A stretch of DNA of 64,000 bases from contig NZ_JBHTMU010000001.1 in NCBI RefSeq assembly GCF_042679605.1, positions 124,001 through 188,000 of the forward strand, read 5' to 3'. Position 1 is the first letter of the stretch, and each line of letters starts with the position of its first letter. This document shows, in pieces, positions 8,629 through 18,682 of this stretch. Under the pieces are notes generated by a model. It ran no database searches, had not been told where the DNA came from, and was given only the letters and a program-made list of their open reading frames with translations. Source of the DNA: Litorisediminicola beolgyonensis (GTDB lineage Bacteria > Pseudomonadota > Alphaproteobacteria > Rhodobacterales > Rhodobacteraceae). Both the position numbers and the translations under genes were made by a program.

Positions 8629-8667
8629 AGTCTTCCCTCGATCGCTGCCGCCGGAGGTAGCTGCGCC

Positions 8668-9165
8668 ATGCCGGGAAATCAAGCGATGAGCCCGCGCGAA
8701 CGCCCCTTTGCCCCCGAGGATCTGGACTGGCTCGTCGCCGAGCACCAGGTCCACTATGCCCGATCCGACGGGTTCGACGACAGTTTCGGCGCGCTGGTGC
8801 GCGAGGTGGCGCAGGGCTTTCTGGACCGTGGCCGCGAGCCGCGCGAGACCGGCATCGTTCTCGAGGACGAGGGAACGCGGCTCGGCACGATCTTCGTCGC
8901 CGAGCATGCCTCGGGCGCGGCGCAGTTGCGGCTCTTCTACCTGGCCGACGCGGCGCGGGGGCGCGGCTTCGGCTACCGCCTTCTCCGACAGGCCGAGGCG
9001 TTTGCGTCGCGCGCGGGCTACACGCGCATGCTCCTTTGGACCCATGAGAGCCACACCGCGGCAGGTCGACTCTACCAGAGCGCCGGATGGCGCCTGGTCT
9101 CGTCGGAACCGGTTCACCATTTCGGCGCGGGCATGGTGGTCCAGCACTGGGAACGGAGCCTTTGA
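8668..9165 (+). CDS. GNAT family N-acetyltransferase
   Basis: The 165-residue protein has the GNAT fold. The acetyl-CoA loop is ARGRGFGYRLL, and a typical C-terminal strand-helix-strand segment reads YQSAGWRLVSSE. The ATG at 8668 is chosen because GGAGG stands about ten bases upstream; a second ATG lies six codons later. The conserved first part (YARSDGFDDSFGALV) resembles the C-terminal domain of MarR-GNAT fusions, but no HTH domain is present here. The substrate is unknown. Confidence 0.8.
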   Translation: MPGNQAMSPRERPFAPEDLDWLVAEHQVHYARSDGFDDSFGALVREVAQGFLDRGREPRETGIVLEDEGTRLGTIFVAEHASGAAQLRLFYLADAARGRGFGYRLLRQAEAFASRAGYTRMLLWTHESHTAAGRLYQSAGWRLVSSEPVHHFGAGMVVQHWERSL

Positions 9166-9219
9166 GGCGGCGCAAGGGGCTTGCAATGCGAAAGCCGCGG
9201 CGTTATCTCGCGCGGGCGT

Positions 9220-9296
9220 GCCGCCTTAGCTCAGTAGGTTAGAGCGCTAGATTGTGGATCTAGAGGTCCCCCGTTCGAGCCGGGGAGGCGGTACCA
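9220..9296 (+). tRNA. tRNA-His (GTG), alphaproteobacterial type without G-1
   Basis: A full cloverleaf folds here: acceptor 9220-9226 with 9286-9292, D stem GCTC/GAGC, anticodon stem CTAGA/TCTAG, loop TTGTGGA (anticodon GTG), T stem CCCCG/CGGGG, and encoded CCA at 9294-9296. The base before G1 is T and the discriminator at 9293 is A, so the standard G-1:C73 histidine identity pair is missing and position 1 pairs as G:U72. This variant is known from Caulobacter and relatives. Confidence 0.95.
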
Positions 9297-9316
9297 TTTC
9301 TCCCCAGACCCATACG

Positions 9317-9345
9317 AAAACGCCCGCCGACAGGGTCGACGGGCG
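9317..9345 (-). terminator. rho-independent terminator of the 115-aa secreted protein gene
   Basis: Read on the minus strand, GCCCGTCGA and TCGGCGGGC form a nine-base stem with one mismatch and a short loop, followed by TTTT. It lies 26 bases beyond the stop at 9371 and also separates that gene from the tRNA-His gene. Confidence 0.7.
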
Positions 9346-9370
9346 CAAACTGGCGTCGCGTGCGCGGCGA

Positions 9371-9718
9371 TCAGTTCATCGCAAGCTCGGTCGCGGTCAG
9401 CGTGCCGCCGATTTCGACGACATCGCCGGTCCGGGCGAAGCTGTAGCTCTGGCCGTGCTGACCCGGAAGGCCGAAGCGGGTTGCATCGCCATCGGCCAGC
9501 GACAGGATCAGGCGCTTGGGCGCGGCGGGTTCGGCATCGGTGACATAGGTGGCGACGACCGTCTTGGCCGCGTCACCCTCGGTGAAATAGACCACCATGT
9601 CGACCTGCCCGGTGCGCAGGGAGGCTGCGGCCATCGGCTCGGTCAGGGTGACGGTGTCGGCTGCGGCCACCGATGCGGCGAGGGTGAGTGCGGAAGCGAG
9701 GAGGGCTTTCATGATCAC
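9371..9718 (-). CDS. small secreted protein of unknown function
   Basis: The 115-residue product starts MIMKALLASALTLAASVAAADT, a clear Sec signal peptide with likely cleavage after AAA. The mature part of about 95 residues is beta-rich (VDMVVYFTEGD, RLILSLADGD, SYSFARTGDVVEIGG) and has no cysteines or catalytic motif. Two starts are possible, 9718 and 9712. The second gives the more usual MKALLA opening. The gene stands alone with its own terminator. I do not recognise a family. Confidence 0.7.
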   Translation of the reverse strand: MIMKALLASALTLAASVAAADTVTLTEPMAAASLRTGQVDMVVYFTEGDAAKTVVATYVTDAEPAAPKRLILSLADGDATRFGLPGQHGQSYSFARTGDVVEIGGTLTATELAMN

Positions 9719-9898
9719 TGTCCTGTTCTTGTGCGTCTTGTCTAATGCTGCAGTGCAACATGCCTCCCCTCCGTGCCCACGACCACCGCCGCTTCGGAAT
9801 ATCCGTTATGCAGTCATTTCAATGCGTTAAATGTATGCAATCGTCGACCGAACGCTTCGCGCTGGCGGCGCATCACGGCTGCGGATAGGGTCGCGCGC

Positions 9899-11434
9899 AT
9901 GAGCCTTCCCGCCGTCACATATTCCGAAGACCAGGCCGAAGCGCATGATCGCGTGGCCGAGATGCTGCGCGAGGCCGGGGTCGATCTGGAGGACGGTCTG
10001 GTCCTGCCCGCCAAGGAAGGGCGCGGTCGGATCATGGCGGTCATGGGCAAGGCCGGCTCCGGCAAGACCCTGCTTCTGGCCGAGCTCTGCAAATCCCTCG
10101 ATGCCGCGGGGGTCGAGATCGTCTCGGGCGATTATGAAAGCCGCAAGCGGCGCGACAAGCGCACGCTGGCGATCCTCGCGCCGACGAACAAGGCGGCGAG
10201 CGTGCTGCGGATGCGCGGCGTGCCCGCGACGACCATCCACCGCATCCTCTACACGCCGGTCTATGACCCCGAATACGAGAAGATCGCCGAGTGGCTGACC
10301 GGGCAGGGCGAGAAGCCCGAGATCGAGGGGCTCTCGGACGAGGCTCTCGACCGCGCCTTCACCGCGTTTCAGGGGCATAAATCGGTGCCCGCCGCGCTGG
10401 CGGCGGCCGGTCTCAGGGGCTCGGATTTCATCACCGGCTGGAAGCGGCGCGAAGAGCCGCTCGATATCGGCTTCGTGGACGAAGCCTCGATGCTCGACGA
10501 CCGGCAATACGAGGATCTGCGCGAAATCTTCCCGAACCTCCTTCTCTTCGGCGATCCCGCGCAGCTCGCCCCGGTCAACCAGTCGGGCACGATGGTGTTC
10601 GACCGGCTCGCCGACAGCCAGAAGCTGGAGCTGAGCCGCATCCACCGGCAGGAGGCGGACAACCCGATCCTCGATCTCGCGCATGCGTTGGCCGATCCGG
10701 GGCTCGGCTTCGAAGAGTTCGAACGCATGGTCGAGGACACCGCGCGCCGCGACGACCGGGTGATCTGGGGGCAGCGCGTCGAGGTCGACCTGATGGCCCG
10801 CTCGCCGGTGCTCGTCTGGCGCAACGCCACGCGGATCCGCCTGATCAACGCCTTCCGGCGGGTGCACGGCGCGCCCGAGACCGAGCTTCTCGAAGGCGAG
10901 CCGCTGATCTGCGACGGCATCGAATTGCCGCTCAAGCACCGCAAGAAACGGCTCGACCTCGAGGCCCGCGGGCTGATCAAGGGCGCGCAGGTCGTCTATC
11001 TGGGGGCGGGGCGGAAGCCCGGCTTCTCGCGGCTTTACGTCATGGGCGCGATGGAGCCGCAGGTCTCGGCGGCCTCGATCGTGAAGATCGAGAAACCGGA
11101 CGAGGAAGAGCCCTTCATCCCCTTCGCCGCGCGCATGGGAGCGACCTTCCTGCATGGCGCGGCGGTCACGATCCACAAGGCGCAAGGGTCGCAATGGGAC
11201 GAGGTGCAGGTCTTCGCGCCGGATCTCTATGCGGCGGCGCGCATGGGACGCAGCGAGGCGGGGCAGCCGCTCTGGAAACGGCTGGCCTATGTGGCGATCA
11301 CCCGGGCAAGCGGACGGCTGCATTGGGTGGTGCGCAACCGGCTGTCGAAACCCTCCGCGCCCTTGTCGGTCGCGGATCTGACGCGCGGCGGCGCGGCCGT
11401 GCCCTTGGCGCTGGAAGCGGAGGAGGAGGCATGA
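9899..11434 (+). CDS. RecD-like superfamily 1 ATP-dependent DNA helicase
   Basis: The 511-residue protein carries Walker A GKAGSGKT (residues 50-57), motif Ib-like APTNKAAS, motif II FVDEASMLD, motif III FGDPAQLAPV, and the late motif TIHKAQGSQWDEV followed by YVAITRAS. This order is that of SF1B helicases of the RecD/TraA type with a UvrD_C_2 C-terminal domain. It lacks the N-terminal extension of RecD2. It probably unwinds DNA in repair or recombination. The ATG at 9899 is chosen because Walker A then sits at a normal distance. The stop overlaps the SDR start (ATGA), an unusual pairing. Confidence 0.85.
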   Translation: MSLPAVTYSEDQAEAHDRVAEMLREAGVDLEDGLVLPAKEGRGRIMAVMGKAGSGKTLLLAELCKSLDAAGVEIVSGDYESRKRRDKRTLAILAPTNKAASVLRMRGVPATTIHRILYTPVYDPEYEKIAEWLTGQGEKPEIEGLSDEALDRAFTAFQGHKSVPAALAAAGLRGSDFITGWKRREEPLDIGFVDEASMLDDRQYEDLREIFPNLLLFGDPAQLAPVNQSGTMVFDRLADSQKLELSRIHRQEADNPILDLAHALADPGLGFEEFERMVEDTARRDDRVIWGQRVEVDLMARSPVLVWRNATRIRLINAFRRVHGAPETELLEGEPLICDGIELPLKHRKKRLDLEARGLIKGAQVVYLGAGRKPGFSRLYVMGAMEPQVSAASIVKIEKPDEEEPFIPFAARMGATFLHGAAVTIHKAQGSQWDEVQVFAPDLYAAARMGRSEAGQPLWKRLAYVAITRASGRLHWVVRNRLSKPSAPLSVADLTRGGAAVPLALEAEEEA

Positions 11435-12159
11435 AGACCATTCTCATCACCGGGGCCAGCTCCGGGATCGGGCGCGCCTGCGCCACCCGTTTCCTGGAAG
11501 ACGGCTGGACGGTTGGCCTGCTGGCGCGGCGCGATGAGGCGCTGGCCGAGGTGGCGGCGGGTCATGAGCGCGCGGTGGTGCTGCCGGGCGACGTGACCGA
11601 CGAGCAGGCGGTCGACGCGGCGTTCGACCGGTTCGTGGACCAAGCGGGCCGCATCGACGTGCTTTTCAACAATGCCGGGCTCTTCGGCAGCGCCGCCCCG
11701 ATCGACGAGATCGACGTGGCCGAGTGGCGGCATGTTGTCGAGGTCAACCTGACCGGCATGTTTCTCTGCGCCCGCGCCGCCTTTGGCCGGATGCGGCGGC
11801 AGGCGCCGCAGGGCGGGCGGATCATCAACAACGGCTCGATCTCGGCCCATGTGCCGCGCGAGGGATCGGTGTCCTACACCGCGACCAAGCACGCGGTCAC
11901 CGGGTTGACGCGGACGCTCAGCCTCGATGGGCGCGCCTTGGGCATCGCTTGCGGGCAGATCGATATCGGCAATGCGCGCACCGACCTTCTGCAGGGCATC
12001 ATCGACGCCAATCGCGAAAAAGGACTGCCGGAGCCGCCGACGATGGATGTGGCGGACGCGGTGAACGCGGTGCGGCTGATGGCGGACATGCCGCCCGAGG
12101 CCAATGTCCAGTTCATGACCGTGATGGCGACGACGATGCCCTATATCGGGCGCGGATGA
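11431..12159 (+). CDS. SDR family NAD(P)-dependent oxidoreductase
   Basis: A 242-residue classical short-chain dehydrogenase. It has the cofactor motif GASSGIGR at residues 8-15, NNAG near 80, the catalytic Ser in NNGSISAH, and YTATK (YxxxK). The substrate cannot be deduced. It starts within the stop of the helicase gene, preceded by GGAGGAGG, so expression is coupled to it. Downstream lie two palindromes that separate it from a convergent oxidoreductase. Confidence 0.88.
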   Translation: MKTILITGASSGIGRACATRFLEDGWTVGLLARRDEALAEVAAGHERAVVLPGDVTDEQAVDAAFDRFVDQAGRIDVLFNNAGLFGSAAPIDEIDVAEWRHVVEVNLTGMFLCARAAFGRMRRQAPQGGRIINNGSISAHVPREGSVSYTATKHAVTGLTRTLSLDGRALGIACGQIDIGNARTDLLQGIIDANREKGLPEPPTMDVADAVNAVRLMADMPPEANVQFMTVMATTMPYIGRG

Positions 12160-12162
12160 GCC

Positions 12163-12186
12163 GCACATTCTTAATTAAGAATGTGC
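12163..12186. repeat. 24-bp perfect AT-cored palindrome
   Basis: GCACATTCTTAA and its exact complement form a perfect palindrome four bases after the SDR stop. It pairs up with a second palindrome 52 bases away. The stem could act as a terminator for the SDR gene, though there is no separate T-tract. Confidence 0.75.
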
Positions 12187-12238
12187 ATCGAGGCGCGGGA
12201 GAGACCGGCGCGGCCCGCGCTGGGTTCCAGATGAGGGG

Positions 12239-12266
12239 CTCCAGATTTTTAGTTAAAAATCTGGAG
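12239..12266. repeat. 28-bp AT-cored palindrome (stem 13, loop 2)
   Basis: CTCCAGATTTTTA and its exact complement surround GT. It lies ten bases beyond the stop of the minus-strand oxidoreductase. With the palindrome at 12163-12186 it brackets a GC-rich 52-base spacer, like a bidirectional terminator or REPIN-type unit. The outer bases CTCCAGA are shared with the palindrome at 39497. Confidence 0.75.
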
Positions 12267-12276
12267 CGGTCTCCGC

Positions 12277-13293
12277 TCAGAGCGCCACGATCTGCTTGCC
12301 GGTATTGCCGCCTTTCAGCATCGAGATGAACGCCTCGGGCGCCGCCTCGAGCCCCTCGGCCACGTCCTCGATATAGGCGATCTCTCCGGCCGCGACCTTC
12401 GGGCCGACCTCTTTCAGGAACTCGGGATAGTGATGCCAATGGTCGAAGATGATGAGACCGTTGACCGACAGCCGCTTGGTCAGGATCGCCCGCCAGGCGC
12501 GCGGCAGGTGATCGGTGTCGCCGGGCGTGGCGCCGTACCAGGCGACCGCGCCGCACAGCGGGATGCGTCCATGCGTGTTCATCAGCGGCAGAACCGCCTC
12601 CAGCACGCGCCCGCCGACATTCTCCCAGTAGACGTCGATCCCGTCCGGGGCGGCGTCGGCGATGGCGGCGCGCAGGCTTCCCGCATCCTCATGCGCTCGG
12701 TGGTCGATCGCGGCGTCGAAGCCGAAGGTCTCGCGCGCGATCCGGCACTTCTCTTCGCCACCCGCGATGGCGATTGTCCTCAGCCCCTGCGCGCGCGCCA
12801 ATTGCCCGACCATCGAGCCCACCGGACCGGTCGCGGCGGCCACCACCAGCGTCTCGCCGCGCTTTGGGCGTCCGTATTCGCGCAGGCCCTGCCACCCGGT
12901 GAAACCCGGCATCCCGAGGACACCCAACACCGAGGACGGCGGCGTGCCCTCGTCGAGAACCCGGACATCCTTGCCGCGCAGGACCGCGTGACTGGCCCAG
13001 CCGGTGATGCCGGTCGCCAGGGCGCCTTCGGGCACGTCTTCGGCCCGGGAGCGCAGAACGCGCCCGACGCCCTGGCCGGTCATGGTGCCGCCAATGGCAA
13101 CCGGTTCGGCATAGCTTTTCGCGTCATCCATCCGGCCGCGCATGTAGGGATCGAGCGACAGATGGGTGACCTCGATCAGCACCTCGCCCTCGCCCGGCTC
13201 CGGCATCGGGCCGCTCTCGAGCGAGAAATCCTCGGGCACAGGGTCGCCGGAGGGGCGGCGGGCAAGGGCAATACGGCGATAGGTCGAAGACAT
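12277..13293 (-). CDS. NADP-dependent oxidoreductase (CurA/prostaglandin reductase type)
   Basis: The 338-residue zinc-independent medium-chain reductase has LSLDPYMRGRM near residue 45, the GMPGFTGWQGL segment, the nucleotide-binding loop AATGPVGSMVGQLA, and WENVGG. These mark the leukotriene B4 12-hydroxydehydrogenase/CurA group, which reduces the double bond of enones and curcumin-like compounds with NADPH. The ATG at 13293 gives the usual MSSTYRRIALARRP opening; the longer frame to 13374 overlaps the promoter region. It is divergent from the acyl-CoA ligase gene, 101 bases away. Confidence 0.86.
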   Translation of the reverse strand: MSSTYRRIALARRPSGDPVPEDFSLESGPMPEPGEGEVLIEVTHLSLDPYMRGRMDDAKSYAEPVAIGGTMTGQGVGRVLRSRAEDVPEGALATGITGWASHAVLRGKDVRVLDEGTPPSSVLGVLGMPGFTGWQGLREYGRPKRGETLVVAAATGPVGSMVGQLARAQGLRTIAIAGGEEKCRIARETFGFDAAIDHRAHEDAGSLRAAIADAAPDGIDVYWENVGGRVLEAVLPLMNTHGRIPLCGAVAWYGATPGDTDHLPRAWRAILTKRLSVNGLIIFDHWHHYPEFLKEVGPKVAAGEIAYIEDVAEGLEAAPEAFISMLKGGNTGKQIVAL

Positions 13294-13394
13294 GGGGTCA
13301 ATCCTTGCTCGGAACTTGATTGATGGTTGCACCATAGGCGCTTGGCCCCACAGAGTAGGCTCAAGGTCGCACATCGCAAGCTTGGGAGGAGCCG

Positions 13395-15026
<1,632 letters not shown>

Positions 15027-15041
15027 CAGAACGGAGACTTG

Positions 15042-16274
15042 ATGGATCTGGGAATGACAGAGCGGGTGCGCCCGCTGATCGACGCCGTGCGGCGCATGGT
15101 GAGCGACGAGATCGCGCCGCTCGACCGGGAATTTCACGCAGAGGTCGGACGCCACCCCTCGGGCGACCGCTTCCGCCACACCGACCGCCAGCTCGAGATC
15201 CTCGACGGGCTCAAGGCCAAGGCGCGCGAGCGCGGGCTCTGGAATTTCTGGCTCACGGATAGCGACCGCGGCTACGGGCTGACCACCGTGGAATATGCCT
15301 ATCTGGCCGAGGAGATGGGCAAGGTGGCCATCGCCGCCGAGGTCTTCAACTGCAACGCCCCCGACACCGGCAACATGGAGGTTCTTGAGCGCTACGGCGA
15401 CGACTGGATGAAGGAGCGCTGGCTTGCGCCCTTGCTCGATGGAGAGATCCGGTCGGCCTATGTGATGACTGAGCCGGGGCTCGCCTCGTCCGACGCCGCG
15501 CAACTGGCGTTCGAGGCGCGGAAGGACGGCGACGACTATGTCCTGAACGGCGAGAAATGGTGGATCTCCGGGGCCGGCGACCCGCGCTGCAAACTCTACA
15601 TCCTGATGGCCTGCACCGATCCGGATGCGTCGAAACACGCGCGGCACACGATGTTCGTCATGGACGCGGACATGCCCGGCGTCGAGATCCTGCGCCCGAT
15701 GCAGGTCTTCGGGCAGGACGACGCGCCCCACGGACACATGCATCTGCGTTTCACCGATGTCCGCATTCCCGCGCGGAACGTGGTTCTGGGCGAGGGCAGG
15801 GGCTTCGAGGTCGCGCAGGGGCGTCTCGGGCCGGGGCGTATCCACCACTGCATGCGCGCGATCGGTCAGGCCGAGAAGGCACTTGAAATGATGTGCCGTC
15901 GCGGTCTGGAGCGGGAAGCCTTCGGCAAGCCCCTGGCCGAGCTCGGAGCGAATTTCGACATCATCGCCAACGCGCGGATGGAGATCGAGATGGCGCGGCT
16001 CCTCTGTCTCAAGGCCGCATACGTCATGGATACCGAGGGTACACGCGCCGCCCAGCCTTGGATCTCGAAGATCAAGGTCGTGGCGCCTTTGATGGCCGGT
16101 CGGGTCATCGACGAGGCCATGCAGCTCCATGGCGCGGCGGGGATCAGCCAAGACACCGATCTTGCGCATATGTGGACCCATGTCCGCACCTTGCGCTTCG
16201 CCGACGGGCCGGACGCGGTGCACCGCCGACAGGTCGCCCGCGCCGAACTGAAGAAATACCGGGGCAACGGATGA
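15042..16274 (+). CDS. acyl-CoA dehydrogenase (ACAD11-like)
   Basis: A 410-residue FAD enzyme. The FAD/substrate region has YVMTEPGLASSDA, then GEKWWISGAGDPRC, and the C-terminal part has REAFGKPL and QLHGAAGIS. The ATG at 15042 is preceded by GGAG; a TTG one codon earlier is less likely. The pairing with an APH-type kinase in the next gene (ATGA overlap) mirrors the fused kinase-dehydrogenase of ACAD10/ACAD11. In those enzymes a phosphorylated 4-hydroxyacyl-CoA is processed, so this protein may act on 4-hydroxy acids rather than in ordinary beta-oxidation. Confidence 0.87.
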   Translation: MDLGMTERVRPLIDAVRRMVSDEIAPLDREFHAEVGRHPSGDRFRHTDRQLEILDGLKAKARERGLWNFWLTDSDRGYGLTTVEYAYLAEEMGKVAIAAEVFNCNAPDTGNMEVLERYGDDWMKERWLAPLLDGEIRSAYVMTEPGLASSDAAQLAFEARKDGDDYVLNGEKWWISGAGDPRCKLYILMACTDPDASKHARHTMFVMDADMPGVEILRPMQVFGQDDAPHGHMHLRFTDVRIPARNVVLGEGRGFEVAQGRLGPGRIHHCMRAIGQAEKALEMMCRRGLEREAFGKPLAELGANFDIIANARMEIEMARLLCLKAAYVMDTEGTRAAQPWISKIKVVAPLMAGRVIDEAMQLHGAAGISQDTDLAHMWTHVRTLRFADGPDAVHRRQVARAELKKYRGNG

Positions 16275-17290
16275 CACCTGATGAGTTGCAGGCGGTCGGG
16301 CGCTGGATGTCGGCGCATGTGCCGGGATATTCCGGCCCGCTCTCGGCGACGAAGTTCGCGACCGGTCAATCGAACCCGACCTACCGGCTGAACGCTGCAT
16401 CGGGCGCCTATGTTCTCCGGCGCAAGCCGCCGGGCAAGCTTCTGAAAAGCGCCCATGCGGTTGATCGCGAGTTTCGCGTCCAGAAGGCGCTCTGGGACAC
16501 GGATGTCCCGGTGCCGAAGGTGCTGGCGCTCTGCGAGGACGAGAGCGTGATCGGGTCGATGTTCTACATCATGGACCACGTCTCGGGCCGCAGCTTTCCC
16601 GACCCGACCATGCCGGACGCGGTGCCCGGAGAGCGCGCCGATATCCTCTCGGAGATGGCGCTTACCCTCGCCGCGATCCACGAGGTCGATCTCGAGGCGA
16701 CGGGTCTCGCGGAGTACGGGCCGCCGGGCAATTACTACGCCCGCCAGCTCGACCGCTGGGCGCAGCAATGGGAGGCGTCCAAGACCGTCGATCTTCCCGA
16801 CATGGAGCGGCTGATCGGATGGCTCCGCGCCAACCTGCCCGAGGATGACGGCCAGCGGACGCTGGTTCACGGCGATTACCGGATCGACAACCTGCTCTTC
16901 GCCTCCGAGGGCAGCCGCGTCACGGCGGTGCTCGACTGGGAACTGTCCACGATCGGCCATCCCTATGCCGATCTCGCGGCGGTGCTCATGCAATGGAAGC
17001 TGCCACCGGGCGAAGAGGGGCGGGGTCTGGCCGGGATCGACCGGTCCGAGCTTGGCCTGCCGAGCGACGAGGCCTTCGTCGCGACTTATTGCGAGGCGCG
17101 CGGCATCGGCCCGATCGACGGGCTGTCCTACTATGTCGCCTTCGCGTTCTTCCGGATGGGCGCCATTCTCGAGGGCGTGAAGCGCCGGGCACTCGACGGA
17201 AACGCCTCAAACCCCGAAAGCGGCCTCCGGCTCGGCGCCTGGGTGCCACGCTTTGCGGCGCTCGGGCTGCGGAGCGCGGAGGAGAGATGA
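16271..17290 (+). CDS. APH-family phosphotransferase (ACAD10/11 kinase-domain type)
   Basis: The 339-residue kinase-like protein has the aminoglycoside-phosphotransferase fold. GQSNPTYRL is the nucleotide loop, VLRRKPPG holds the ATP-binding lysine, HGDYRIDNLLF is the catalytic loop (Asp and Asn), and VLDWELSTIGHPYADLA carries the Mg-binding Asp. This variant is the partner of acyl-CoA dehydrogenases, fused in animal ACAD10/11 and separate in bacteria (LvaA of Pseudomonas levulinate catabolism). Likely role: phosphorylating the 4-hydroxy group of an acyl-CoA. It overlaps both neighbours by four bases. Confidence 0.87.
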   Translation: MTPDELQAVGRWMSAHVPGYSGPLSATKFATGQSNPTYRLNAASGAYVLRRKPPGKLLKSAHAVDREFRVQKALWDTDVPVPKVLALCEDESVIGSMFYIMDHVSGRSFPDPTMPDAVPGERADILSEMALTLAAIHEVDLEATGLAEYGPPGNYYARQLDRWAQQWEASKTVDLPDMERLIGWLRANLPEDDGQRTLVHGDYRIDNLLFASEGSRVTAVLDWELSTIGHPYADLAAVLMQWKLPPGEEGRGLAGIDRSELGLPSDEAFVATYCEARGIGPIDGLSYYVAFAFFRMGAILEGVKRRALDGNASNPESGLRLGAWVPRFAALGLRSAEER

Positions 17291-17691
17291 TGGACGACCG
17301 GTTTCGCGAGCCCGCGCATTCCTTCAGCAAGTATCTCGGCTTCGAGATGGTCGACTGGCACGAGGATTACGCGCGGTTCGAGCTTTTGATCCGCGACGTG
17401 CATTTCAATCGCCACGAGACGCTGCATGGCGGTGTCCATGCGACGCTCCTCGATACGGCAATGGGCTATGCGGGGTGCTGGACGGGCGATCCGGAGGTGC
17501 GCCAGATGGCGCTGACCCTGTCGATGACGGTCCAGTATCTCTCCCGCCCCAAGGGGCAGCGCCTGATCGCTGAAGGGTGGAAGACGGGCGGCGGGCGCTC
17601 GGCCTATTTCGCCCGCGCCGAGGTCAAGGACGATACCGGCGAGATGATCGCCACCGCGACCGGCGTCTTCCGCTACCGAAAGCTCACGTGA
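17287..17691 (+). CDS. PaaI-type hotdog-fold thioesterase
   Basis: A 134-residue hotdog protein. The helix motif HETLHGGVHATLLDTAMG is the PaaI/YbgC-type active-site segment, and a later strand reads MTVQYLSRPKG. Such enzymes hydrolyse acyl-CoA thioesters and often free CoA from dead-end intermediates. It is the last gene of the ligase-dehydrogenase-kinase operon, with an ATGA overlap to the kinase. Its last eight bases overlap the end of the convergent aldo/keto reductase gene. A second ATG follows immediately after the first. Confidence 0.87.
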   Translation: MMDDRFREPAHSFSKYLGFEMVDWHEDYARFELLIRDVHFNRHETLHGGVHATLLDTAMGYAGCWTGDPEVRQMALTLSMTVQYLSRPKGQRLIAEGWKTGGGRSAYFARAEVKDDTGEMIATATGVFRYRKLT

Positions 17692-18619
17692 CCTCTTCCA
17701 GCCGGTCGGTCGCGGGCGGCGGCGCGGGGTAGAGCTCCGAGAGCTTCGCATAGAGCGCGTCGTCCAGACGGTAGTCGATTGCCGCCAGCGACGGCGCGAG
17801 CTGCTCGGCCGAACGCGCCGACAGGATCGGGGCGGGCCGCGAGGGATGCCGCGCGACCCAGGCCGCCGCCAGCGTCGCGGGGTGCGTGCCGGCCTCGGCG
17901 GCCAGAGACGACAGGGCCTTCGCGGCCTCGTGCATGCCCTGGATGGCGTAGCGCTTGCGGTACATGTCCGACTCGGTCAGCCGCCCGGTGCCGCCCTCCA
18001 TGTATTTCCCCGTCAGAAGCCCGCCCGCGAGCGGCGAATAGGGGACCGGCAGGATGTCCTGATCCTGGCACATCGGCAGAAGCTCGACCTCGGCCTGGCG
18101 CTTGACGAGATTGTACATCGGCTGCAGCGCGGCGACCCGCGTCCCGGCATCCCGCGCGAGATGCTGCATCTGCATGACCTGCCAGGAGGCGTAGTTCGAG
18201 AGCGCAAGGTGCCGGGCACGTCCCTCGGTCTTGACCTCGGCCAAGGCGGCGACGGTCTCGGCCATCGGCGTCTCGGGGTCGTGAATATGGATGTAGAGCA
18301 GATCGACCGCGGGCATCTTCAACCGCGCGAGGCTCTCGTCGAGCTGCTTGCGGATGGTGTCGCGTCCCGCGCCACCGGTCATGCCGACCTTGGTGGCGAT
18401 GAAGAGCTCGTCGCGATCCGCGCCCACGAGATCGCCGAGGATCTCTTCCGAGCGGCCCTCGGTATAGACCCAGGCGGTGTCGAAATGGCGGATACCGGCC
18501 TCGCGGCAGGCCTCGTACATGGCCCGGCTCGCCGCGACATCCGCCTTGTCGCCGAACTGCATGGTGCCAAACGCCCAGCGGGGCACCGCGGCGCCGCTGC
18601 GGGTGGTGAACTCGGTCAT
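17684..18619 (-). CDS. aldo/keto reductase
   Basis: The 311-residue TIM-barrel NADPH oxidoreductase shows GTMQFGDK near the N-terminus, FDTAWVYTEGRSEE (catalytic Asp and Tyr), the catalytic Lys in FIATKVG, and DLLYIHIHDPETP in place of the usual His segment. The late segment VPYSPLAGGLLTGKY is characteristic. The ATG at 18619 has GGGAGGACAG upstream. The substrate is unknown. The gene ends inside the end of the thioesterase gene. Confidence 0.87.
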   Translation of the reverse strand: MTEFTTRSGAAVPRWAFGTMQFGDKADVAASRAMYEACREAGIRHFDTAWVYTEGRSEEILGDLVGADRDELFIATKVGMTGGAGRDTIRKQLDESLARLKMPAVDLLYIHIHDPETPMAETVAALAEVKTEGRARHLALSNYASWQVMQMQHLARDAGTRVAALQPMYNLVKRQAEVELLPMCQDQDILPVPYSPLAGGLLTGKYMEGGTGRLTESDMYRKRYAIQGMHEAAKALSSLAAEAGTHPATLAAAWVARHPSRPAPILSARSAEQLAPSLAAIDYRLDDALYAKLSELYPAPPPATDRLEEVT

Positions 18620-18682
18620 CCGCTGTCCTCCCTGTCCCTGCTCTGACAAAATCTCATCCGACCGCCGCCGGACGCGGCGCGG

